DNA from: Smallanthus sonchifolius
Lineage: Eukaryota; Streptophyta; Magnoliopsida; Asterales; Asteraceae
Length of the DNA stretch: 64,000 nucleotides
Reading direction: 5' to 3'
Assembly (NCBI GenBank): GCA_023525975.1
Contig: CM042034.1
Coordinates: forward strand, 66,151,279-66,215,278
Numbering within the stretch: the stretch's first letter is position 1; every line of letters starts with the position of its first letter. The translations under genes and the position numbers were made by a program. A model generated the notes under the pieces. It did no database searches, was not told where the DNA came from, and worked only from the letters and a program-made list of their open reading frames with translations. This document shows positions 46,141 through 55,390 of this stretch, one piece after another.

Positions 46141-46610
46141 TTTTAAACTTCCAATATCTGCCATTTTCCGGATACATCCGCCAGAAGTTGGTAAAAAACA
46201 TTTAAATTTTAAATCACGGGTAAGCAAGTAACCGATTTAACCGATCTAACTGAACCAATTTAACCGATCTAACTGAACCGAATTAACCGAACCGAACAAT
46301 TAACCGATGGTTTAGTTGATCCATAACCAATTAACCGAAATTTGTGGTTTGGTTTTGATTATGGTGTTTGACATAACCGAACCTAACCAATTATACATAT
46401 ATCTACGCAGATTTTATTATATTTATGTATGCCATCAATCAGTGGTATAGAGATGTTCATTGCTTAGCTACATCTTTTTGTTGAACCAATTGTGTTTATT
46501 TAATGTAATTTAGGTAGAATTAGGAACTAGCTTTTCTGTATGGCTAAAACGCATTAATTGACCATTGTTCGTTAAGAAGCTTAGTTAAGTTTAGAATGTA
46601 AGATCAACTT
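46141..46610. other. AACCGA-rich low-complexity DNA
   Basis: Repeated TTAACCGA/CTGAACCGA motifs (46225-46390) are mirrored by similar DNA at 47440-47625 on the other side of the LINE fragment. The two blocks may be halves of one interrupted element, but no matching ends were found. Confidence 0.4.
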
Positions 46611-47155
46611 TTTTTTGAAAGGCAAATTTCATTCATAAGGCCCGCCCATCAGAAACGGGGGCGACCAAAAACAAGACAACAGAAGGAAAAAGAGACTTAC
46701 ATCACTATAAATTTACACCAATCTAACCAAAAAACATACTTAAACTTAGATATATTTTTTGGCCATAAAACCCAAGGGACTTGATATTGTTGATAATCTC
46801 CTCAACTTTGACTTGTTTTCCATCAAAGCGCTTTTCGTTCCTAGCTCTCCAAATGCACGAACACGCCACAAGGATTATACCTTGAAAAATTTCTTTAACT
46901 TGCTCCCCTGCCTCAATATGTAAATAAAGTTCCAGGATATCTCGAATATTGAAAGCGTAGATAGGGGGCACCCGACACCAAGAACTTATATGTTGCCAAA
47001 TAATAGAAGAAACCGAGCAAGAGGTGAACAAGTAGGTGGCCGATTCCAAATCGCACTCACACAACGAACATATTTGTCCGCCCACACCTATATTCCTCTT
47101 CAATAATTGACCACTGTTCGTAAAGAGTTGAATCTTGTTCTCACACTAAAGTGCA
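46611..47155 (-). pseudogene. LINE 3' end: reverse-transcriptase zinc-binding domain
   Basis: On the minus strand, code from about 47155 to the stop at 46723 gives the C-terminal zinc-binding domain common to plant non-LTR retrotransposons and related reverse transcriptases (NKIQLFTNSGQLLKRN, then CSLCECDLES...FTSC, IIWQHISSWC, WRARNEKRF). A roughly 100-bp 3' tail ends in an A-run (T-run 46611-46618 on the plus strand). It is strongly 5'-truncated, as is usual for LINE copies. No target duplication was found. Confidence 0.75.
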
Positions 47156-47909
47156 TCTGCAGTTATGCACAATATTGTTGAATGTTTTCAATTGATTTCT
47201 CATTAGTTTTTTTGTTTTGATGACTATCTCACATCGGTCATATGAGCTATTGAAGCTTCCTTCCTCTCTATATATTTAGATTAAGAGAATATTATTTTTT
47301 ACTTTCTTTTGAATCTTATTATTTATATTTAATATTTAATGGGTATAAATATTAAGCCCATTTGATTATACTATATATATGGGTCTGAACTCTATCCAAA
47401 ACTTTAAGAAAAGTTTACATTTTTTTAGCACAAGCTAATGGTAGTGGTTAATTAACTGAATTAATCGATAACCGATCCATAATCAATGGTTAACTGAACC
47501 GACCGTAATCAAGATTTCGGTTTTGGAAGGATATTTTGCGTAACCGAGGTTTCGGTTTTGGAAGGATATTTTTTGAAAATAGCCATAACCGCATTGAACC
47601 GAACCGTGCAAAGGCGTAATCACTTGTACCTTAGCCAACATCCTCCAACATTATCGACTTCCGCCAACATCTGCAAACAATCGCCGACTTCGCCAACATC
47701 CACCAAGGTTGGGTGAACTTAGCTGTTTTTTTTCTTAAAAAGACAAAAAGAAATTATTCATATTGGAGTAAGACTTGAACCCATGACCTTCTCAAACTTT
47801 GATGAACTTAGCCGTTAGATTTTTATTATTTTTGTTTGTTTATTTAATGATATTCTTAATATCAGCGTTCTGGTTCTTGATAATATCTTATGATCAGTAT
47901 TAGGAACAA
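47156..47909. other. Intergenic DNA with AACCGA-rich block
   Basis: 47440-47625 is rich in AACCGA-type motifs and carries a 30-bp direct duplication (TTTCGGTTTTGGAAGGATATTTT, twice near 47515-47570). No gene is supported. Confidence 0.4.
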
Positions 47910-48029
47910 ATGACCAATCAAAGTTCATCTCCAACAATTTTGTTTTGCTCGTGTGGGAAACAAGCTACGACAAGAATCTCATGGGCATCCCGAATTCCAG
48001 GTCGTAGGTTCTACGCTTGTCCTCAAAGC
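47910..48029 (+). pseudogene. GRF-type zinc-finger gene fragment, split by a hAT MITE
   Basis: The ATG at 47910 opens a frame with CSCGKQATTRISWAS followed by IPGRRFYACP, the CxC...GRRFYxC pattern of GRF zinc fingers, small plant nucleic-acid-binding modules. The frame runs into the 8-bp duplication CTCAAAGC (48022-48029) of the hAT element. After the element (48668 on) the expected final Cys and aromatic residues are not evident, so the gene was probably truncated as well as interrupted. Confidence 0.6.
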
Positions 48030-48667
48030 TAGAGCTGAACAAAAAAAACGGGAACCGGAACCGCCCAAGGAACCGGTTCTTCCCAAAAACCGGTTCTTTT
48101 GGAACCGAACTGGAACCGACCCTACCCGTAGAGTCTGGATAGATTCCAATATTTCTAGGCAAAACCGGTTCTACCTAGAATCGGTGCTTGTAATGTCATT
48201 TTGTAAGCTAACTATTTTATCTCTATATCCACTAACATAAGAGACAAAAAAAACAAGACCATGAGCAATTTTGCAAAAAAATAGATATGTAATTATTATT
48301 TACTAATCACAAGAAAACTAATCACCTTGTGAATCATATTATTGTCTTTAATATATTGCAGCAACTTTACTAAGTTAATTTCAAAAAACTAATATAAAGT
48401 AATTACTGAAGATAACATGTATGGTCAAAAGCTACCCACACTTCAGTGCCATAACAACCTTATTTACAGTGCACCGGATCAAATTGGCTTAAATTAAGAA
48501 TTTTCTAAACATGAACAGAAAAATTAAAGTTGGTTACCGAAACCGGTTCTTGAATACCCGAAACCGGTACATAGGTTCCGGTTTTTCAATCAAGAGCCGA
48601 ACCAGGAACCGGAACCGGTTTCAAAACCGAAACTGGTTCTTGAGGATACCCGATTTGTGCACCTCTA
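48030..48667. mobile_element. Non-autonomous hAT element (638 bp)
   Basis: The ends are inverted: TAGAGCTGAACAAA at the left and, on the other strand, TAGAGGTGCACAAA from the right end (two mismatches in 14). An exact 8-bp target duplication CTCAAAGC (48022-48029 and 48668-48675) is the hAT size. Subterminal regions are full of GGAACCGG/AACCGGTT motifs (48047-48180 and 48540-48640), which may be transposase-binding repeats. There is no transposase code. Confidence 0.85.
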
Positions 48668-48675
48668 CTCAAAGC

Positions 48676-48977
48676 AGGGTCGGCCCATTAGTATTATTGG
48701 GCCAAGCTAAGGTTTAAGGCACACAAAAGTTAGGCCTCAATTTAAAAAAAAAGTTATAAAGTAAAATAGTAACCTTAACAGACTGGGCCTTCTATGTGAA
48801 CAAATGATAGAGCTCTAGCGACTGGGCCTTCTCCGATTCCAAGCCCCGCATTAAATGTGATTTATGCACCGATCATTTGGCGGGATATATGGAAACGTCA
48901 ATTTGGAAATGCATTGAATGATTTTTATTCAAACTAATGTTAGGGTTCTTCACAATTTCAATTTGGGGGCGAGCGAA
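48676..48977. other. Spacer and possible promoter of the 48978 fragment
   Basis: A GACTGGGCCTTCT segment occurs twice (about 48780 and 48820). GTTAGGGTTCTTC near 48950 resembles motifs seen in plant 5' leaders. No gene is supported. Confidence 0.35.
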
Positions 48978-49375
48978 TGACCAGCGATTTACAGCCGTTA
49001 GTCGGTATGTGTTCTTGACGACTTCACTATACATGGTGTTGTAAATAGCAATCGATCTCCGATTCTCTTATCAGTTGTCTCATTCTGTTGTTGATTGAAT
49101 TTGGAATTGGCTTATAAGCTTGTTACAGGCTGTTACTGATCGGAATTGGATTGGTGATTATAGGCAGATTTGGGGGTACTGTCGTATGGAATTAAATTGA
49201 TTGTTGGCTTGTTGCCAACTATTGTTGGACTTGAATTTGGAATCGGTAATTGATTAATTTGGTAATTGGTTATTTAGAATTTAGTATTGGGTAATTGCTA
49301 TTTGAATCGGTAATTATTGATTCAATCCAAACTCATGGTTTTTCAGATGATAATGAAGCAGCAAATTACATCAAA
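48978..49375 (+). pseudogene. Possible two-exon gene start cut by a Helitron
   Basis: The ATG at 48978 gives MTSDLQPLV, followed by an excellent donor (G/GTATGTG at about 49006). After a T-rich, AT-rich interval, TTTTTCAG near 49346 opens an in-frame second piece (DDNEAANYIK) that stops exactly at the Helitron end (49376). Frame agreement across the putative intron is encouraging but the piece is short. I do not recognise the protein. Confidence 0.3.
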
Positions 49376-51549
49376 CTAGTAATTTTACTCACTGCGCGTT
49401 GCGGCGGCGTCGAAACGTAGCCTAACTCGAATTCCTAAGTCCCGCGGCGTGAAGCGGATCCGCGTGTTACGGCGGGAAGTCCTCCACGAAAAAGAATTAT
49501 CTAAACGCGTGTTGAAGAAACATAAGACATAAAATGTAAATAAGGCGTGTTTGAAAAAACATAAGACATGGAAAAATAAAAATAAAGTAATTATAGATTT
49601 ATAGTCTCAAATATGTTTCATCTAAAATATAAATTAAAGAAGCTTGTAATAATCATTTTAATATGATAATTTCGTATGCATTTACGCATCTTCGCATGTT
49701 TGAGCAAATCCCATTGATCGTATATATTAATGAGTTGAAGGGCATATTTGTAATTTTACATGATTAAAAAACAATTTTCATAAACTTTTATAGAAGCAGA
49801 AAACTTTCCAAGTAGAAAATTTTCATAAGCAACAAATTACAGCAAAAAGTCAAAGGTAGAACAACTTGATTCAATCCAAACTCATGGGTTTTCATTATCA
49901 TTAGTCAAGATCTAATTTTGATCTCAAAAAGTTATACATATTTTGGGGGTGTTTGGATGCGTGATTTGAGAGTGATTATGTAATATTGAAATCACTAATG
50001 TGTTGTAGTAGATCAAAGTATTGATTAGGATGTGTGCTTCGAAACACATATCCAATTACCTTTTTAACACTTGATCAAAATTTGATTAACTAAAACTGAT
50101 TTTGTGTTTGTGTCAAATTATCACCACGCGAGTAACCGTTTCATCATTCTCTATGTTGACCCATTTACATGTATGACCCTTTACACTTTATCGTCTATGA
50201 TGGCATGTTTTCACACAAGCCATTTATACTTGCGCAAAGCGTTAGGTATTACCGAGGATCTTTTGGAAATCGATATCTAACCCGAATTGTCTTAAACACT
50301 GATTATATTTGGGTATTATTATTATTATAACTACGTAAATATTTAGTAATTATATACTTAAGCATTTAAATAAGATAATAATACTTAATTTAAATAGTAT
50401 TTAGTTATAAAAATATAAATAGTAAATGTAAATTTAAATCTTAATTTTAAGTAGAGTTAAGTGTCTTTTTCATTCACGTGGTTTGCTAAAAATTGCTATT
50501 TGAATCCAAAAGTTTAAATTTTGCCATTTGAATCTGAAGGTTTCATAAAAATTGTCATTTGAATCCATTTGACTACACCTAATTTACACCGTTAACATTT
50601 TCTGTTAAACCATTCCCCACTTTAGGTTATTTCAGTTAAAACAATAAAAAAATAAAGAACCAACCCACATGAGGGGTTTTATGCGTTCAATCTCTTTAGA
50701 TAATCATAAAAAACGAATTCCCACCCTCAAAATCAATATCTTTCGTCCCCATAATCAACAGCAAACGTAGTAACCGCAATCGTAATTTCGTCCCCAAAAA
50801 CAATCCCATGTAATGTTTGAAGAACTTTGGTTTGTTCGTTGCCCTACGGACGATGAAGATGCAGTATACTTACGTTAGGGTCGATTACATTCGATAATGC
50901 AATGATGATAGTGACTGTGGTGGCGACAAACGAACTAGAGTTCTTCAAACATTACTTGCGATTGTTTTTGGGGACGAAATTACGATTGCGGCCACTACGT
51001 TTGCTGTTGATTATGGGGACGAAAGAGATTGATTTTGAGGGTAGGAATTCTTTTTTTGCGATTACCTAAAGAGATTGAACGCATAAAACCCCTCATGTGG
51101 GCTAGTTCTTTATATTTTAATTGTTTTGACTGAAATACCCTAAAGTGGAGAAGGTTTAACGGAAAAATTTAACGGTGTTAATTAGGGGTAGTCAAATGGA
51201 TTCAAATGACAATTTTTATGAAACCTTTGAATTCAAATGGCGATATTTAAACATATGGATTCAAATGGCAATTTTAGCAAACCACAAGGATGCAAAATGT
51301 ACTTAACTCTTTTAAGTATTATAAATAAAATAATACTTAATGTAGTGAATTAAATAATTTCATATGCATTATAAAATGATAATTATTGAGTGTTGGGCTA
51401 TAATTGTAAAGATGAGGTTAAATGGTAATTGAACACATTTTATGCATTTGTAAGGTGTATCTTATGCATAACAATTTGTGTCATGTGTGTTAAATGTTTT
51501 GATAAATTATAAGTTTGTCCTTCCAATATGTATTATATAGTAGTATAGA
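49376..51549 (-). mobile_element. Helitron (minus strand, ~2.2 kb)
   Basis: On the minus strand it starts TCTATACTACTATATAATA (51549), typical of plant Helitron 5' ends, and ends with a GC-rich CCGCCGCAACGCGC block, then GTAAAATTA and CTAG (49376). It is flanked by A before the TC and T after CTAG, the expected AT target, with no duplication. There is no Rep-helicase code, so it is non-autonomous. It contains a Mutator-type foldback element (50454-51309). Confidence 0.65.
50454..51309. mobile_element. Mutator-like foldback element (856 bp)
   Basis: Arms of about 370 bp (50454 to about 50825, and about 50940 to 51309) are inverted copies of each other around a roughly 110-bp centre. The outer ends are GAGTTAAGT. 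An exact 9-bp target duplication TTTTAAGTA (50445-50453 and 51310-51318) fits the Mutator superfamily. There is no transposase code. Confidence 0.85.
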
Positions 51550-52952
51550 TATATATGTTGACACATTGACACATTTAGCAGCATACTACATCATCATTCA
51601 TATTGGCATATAATCACACATATCCTATATCATAATTTACTATCTAGCACGTTTAGCCATAAAACATTCATCATCATTCGAGTATACTCCCCATCCAAAA
51701 CGTTACAGACAAAAGGGGAACTTATAACTCAAATGGTGTATGGTCCACTGTGTTAAACTATTAAGTTTCGAGCTAGATAAGTGCTACGTGATTTGTACGA
51801 ATTCAATACATGAAATCTGTTAAACTTTGCTAGTGTCGCCGACACAAGATTAGTGTCGCCAGGCACATGATCAATGTTGCTAGAACTTGCGTTCTAGACT
51901 TAATGTCACTCGTTTAGTGTTGTGTAGTTAATGTTGCCAGATGATAGGCGACACTCGTAGTGTCGCCAAATGGAATGAAACGTGTCCAAATCATTGGTAG
52001 ACCTCGGAACACCACTTCATCTTCCTCGACTAGTGTCGCTGGATGAAGATGGCGTCACTGCTAGTGTTGCCCTAAGAACACAAAACCTAACAACTTCTTT
52101 TTTATCCAAAATCGTAACTTTTTACGTTCAAATCGTTTATCTAGCTTCCATCAAGCTAGATCTATACTTTGTTCATCTTCTAACACTTAAAAATCTAGTC
52201 TTTAAGATAAAAACCCTAGTTTTACACCAAAAATCCATTTTTAGCAAAAAACAGAGATTTATGTTGGATCCATACCTCAAAGACGTCGTTTCTTAGTGTT
52301 TTCTTGCTTGTGGAGAGGAAGCTTGGAATCGATCTTGAAGCCAAAGATGGATTTCCTAGAGCTTTCTCTCTCTAAAACCCACACTCTCTCTCTCTAGACG
52401 CTTTTGGATGAAAGTTGCAAACTGAGGCTGATTAGGGTGGATAGTAGGGTTATTGAACTCTTATGGGCCAAGCCCGCTCTCCCCAAGCGCATTTCCCTTA
52501 TTCTTTTCTTTCTTTTTAGCACATATGATTGTGTCTGGTTTTCAAGTGTTACAAGTGGTTATCCATGACCGATCATATTATCACAAGAAAGGACTAAAGA
52601 ATAGTCTAGGTTTCATGTGAAACAACATACTACTCACCTTGATTGTGTGGTGTTGAGTCAATTTTTGGGGTTATTCTTCTACACTTGGAGAGCAAACAGA
52701 GAGTAAAAACAAGATATTAGGGCTGGATTTTCGGGATATAATTAGTTTATAAGGATGAAATTGCATAAGAGCTTGAATAAGGAGTGATTATTGCTACTAA
52801 CATGAACTATGATGACTTGATTCCTTGTGCTCTTGCTTCCAAAATAGAATTCTTGAGAGGGAGGAGGCTAGAACCGAATTCAATGGAGATGGTGGTGTAT
52901 TCTTGAGGCTTTGTGAGAGAGAAGATGATATTGCAAGAGAGAGAATGGTATG
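51550..52952. other. Degenerate repeat DNA, possible old LTR remnant
   Basis: It contains repeated AGTGTCGCC motifs (51835-51975), including a palindrome with 9-bp arms GGCGACACT and AGTGTCGCC around CGT (51947-51967), the same geometry as the B and E arrays. CT-rich runs lie at 52360-52400. A minus-strand AAG/GTGAGT occurs at about 52630. No LTR ends or genes are visible. Element E inserted at its right edge. Confidence 0.4.
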
Positions 52953-53072
52953 TGTAACATCCCGAAAATAATAACTAAGTAAATAATAATACGATGGAGA
53001 TTTAAACATTATAAAATGAAGTAAGAACAGATGGGCTTGGGCTCGGCTCCAACGGGCCGAGGGAAGCCCAGG

Positions 53073-53079
53073 TATAAAA
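53073..53079 (+). promoter_or_regulatory. TATA box of element E
   Basis: GGTATAAAAGGGG sits in a GC-rich context 120 bp into the LTR; transcription should start near 53105. The same box is preserved at 62920-62926 in the 3' LTR. Confidence 0.75.
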
Positions 53080-53454
53080 GGGGCAAGGCAGCCCACTAGC
53101 TCATTTCACCTTCATTTTCACCATCTTAGAGAGAGAAAGGGAGCTCGGGTCTAGAGAGAGAAAGTCGACGGATCGTCACGAGATTAGAGGAGCACGTTAC
53201 AACTGGGCTCGTGAGCAAAACCTCCGAATCAGAACTTCAATCCAGGTAATGATTCAACCATAATCTGAGTTTTTGTTCATGTTGGGGTTTCTCGAGTTTT
53301 AGCTAAATAGATGAGGTTTTTACGGATGAAACTTGATAATAAGCTTAGAAATAGCATCTAGAATGAAAACCGCACGTTTTGATCAAAGAAAATTGTAAAA
53401 TTAGCATGATCGGGTTTGCATGCAAGAACTTCGGATTTTTGGTCCAAGAACCAA

Positions 53455-53625
53455 GTACTGCGTACTTACCAACTGCTTACCAAGTACGCAGGAGGAAGTC
53501 CCTGTTTACTTACCAAGTACGCAGGAGGAAGCCCCTGCGTACTTACCAAGTACGCAGGAGGAAGACTCCTGCGCACTTGCCAAGTGCGCATGAGCAAGTC
53601 CCTGCGCACTTACTAAGTGCGCAGG
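53455..53625 (+). repeat. Hairpin minisatellite in the 5' LTR of E
   Basis: About five 33-bp units have arms GCGTACTT/AAGTACGC around ACC, separated by AGGAGGAAGTCCCT-like spacers. The last two units read GCGCACTT/AAGTGCGC: both arms changed together, so pairing is kept. The array ends about 160 bases before the predicted leader donor. The 3' LTR has its own version (63303-63500) with altered unit order. Confidence 0.88.
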
Positions 53626-54244
53626 CAGCAGACAGCAGGCAGCAGGCTGATTAAGTAAAGTCAGTAAGTTTAGAATGATTAAACCATTAGAGTCGGGGTT
53701 GGGTCTAATGTGTATTTAACTACCTAATCCAGATCGGAAGTGACGCTGTTGGACCTTTGTTTAGGACAACCTAGAGTAGCTCATCAGGTGAGTTCTATGT
53801 GCCCCCTTCTATGTTATGTGCAAACCTTATTAAATGATTTGGGGCTGAAATGTATACACTAAATGAATAAATGGTATGAACGCTAATGTAATCATACGTG
53901 ATATACTAATATATATGTTAAATATATATACAGAAATGAATTAGGCACAAAGAATGAATCGTATGATTATATAGAATGAATGAAAGAACAACACAATGTG
54001 TAAGAATGAAATCTTGCTTTATATCCATGTATGTATTGCTTGCTATGAATGAATAAACGTTATGAATGGAACAATGATAACGGCTACCTCGGTAGACGGG
54101 CGACCACTCGACTATTATGCAGCCAGAAATGAAAGTCTAGAAAGGTAGACTAAACAAGCCACTACGGTGGAGTAAGTCCCGAAATCGATGTATGGCTGTA
54201 TAATTAGTTCGGGTGGGAGACGGATACCTTAGGGCAGTCAGACA

Positions 54245-54420
54245 AATATGACGGACTACGACGGTAGGACGGTTGTAAGTATGACGGACTACTTCGATAG
54301 GACGGTTGTAAGATAATGACGGACTACTTCGGTAGGACGGTTGTAAGATAATGACGGACTACTTCGGTAGGACGGTTGTAAGATAATGACGGACGAACAC
54401 TAGTTGCCGGACGGTTGTAA
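54245..54420 (+). repeat. Tandem repeat in the LTR intron of E
   Basis: About five units of 33-38 bp built on ACGGACTACTTCGGTAGGAC followed by GGTTGTAAGATAATG; two adjacent units are identical. Open frames on the minus strand here are translations of the repeat, not genes. Confidence 0.88.
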
Positions 54421-55045
54421 GAATGGCGGACCATGACGGTGGACCGTGGCGTTTGTCTTGGTGACATTCGCAAACAAATGACGGGTTGATCACCCTTAAG
54501 TGTATTACCCAATAATGTAAAGAAAAGAAAAGAAAAGGTGAATGCATATGTATATGTAATCACAAAATAAAGAAGAAAGAGAAGCAAAAGTTATGAAAAT
54601 AAATGAGACCAATGATGTGAATATATATATCTATATGTATTTGCGAAGAATGATAAATGAGAAGCAATTCAAGTCAATGTGTACTTATATAAACGTATAT
54701 ATATAATTATGCATACTTATAAAGAAAAGAATGTTTATACCTAATTGCATTAAACTAGAACTCACCAGCGTTAGCTTACTTTTAGTATACATTTCAGGTA
54801 CAGAAAGGAAGCGTCGTGCGAAGGCGTGAAGGTTACCCAGCACGAGACTGACATCCCACTTTTATTGATGTTAAGAAAATGTTATGTTTAATGTTAATAC
54901 TTCCGCTGCTAAGCTATGTTATGTTATTGAATGATGTATGCTTCCGCTGTGTTTGAATGTTTTTAATTAAAAGTTCAGTGATTAATGACTATGTTTATGA
55001 GTAAATCCAACAAATGAGGTTACCCGGGAAAGGGGCCTTACAAGT

Positions 55046-55058
55046 TGGTATCAGAGCG
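55046..55058 (+). other. Primer-binding site of element E
   Basis: TGGTATCAGAGCG lies three bases after the LTR, matching the tRNA-Met primer end except for the last base. Confidence 0.88.
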
Positions 55059-55390
55059 ATAGTTTGAGAGATTCAGACATCCCTAAATGTCTGGACTCAA
55101 ACTGATTATGGGACCAACGCACGGATGTCAGTCTGGGTAACCAACGCCAGCACGGTAGTAAGTAATAAAGTTAATGCTCTTGCATAAGAATAGATACCAT
55201 AACTTAGAACAAATAGATGTTAATGCCATGACTGATTTGAAGAGTTTTGAACCCGAAAAGCAATGTAAATTAGTAATCACAAACTGGTCACTGTAATTAA
55301 GAATTTGCCTTGCTCGTACTGTTCGAAACTACAATCTGAAGAAATGACATTGATGTATTCCTTTTTTTAACTATCAGTAAATTAAGAGCT

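Larger units (their letters stand above)
52953..55042 (+). repeat. 5' LTR of element E (2090 bp)
   Basis: Runs from TGTAACATCC to GGGGCCTTACA. The TATA box is only 120 bp in (53073), so U3 is very short and most of the LTR is transcribed leader. Hairpin minisatellite 53455-53625; predicted leader intron from CAG/GTGAGT (53788) to ACATTTCAG (ending 54797), 1010 nt; a second tandem array lies inside the intron (54245-54420). Confidence 0.93.

Noticed and set aside
46555..47130. Target duplication of the LINE from ATTGACCANTGTTCGT at both sides
   Set aside because: The right copy lies in the LINE coding region and the left copy is about 40 bases away from the A-run, so it is not a standard flanking duplication.
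46200..47625. One DNA transposon whose AACCGA-rich ends flank the LINE fragment
   Set aside because: The two blocks are similar in composition but no matching inverted ends or target duplication could be found.
53379..53654. Several overlapping reading frames around the E minisatellite (also 63225-63530)
   Set aside because: They translate the same repeat in several frames and both strands; this is repeat length divisibility, not coding.
54324..54587. Minus-strand reading frames over the 54.3-54.4 kb tandem repeat
   Set aside because: They follow the repeat unit and have no start or promoter context.
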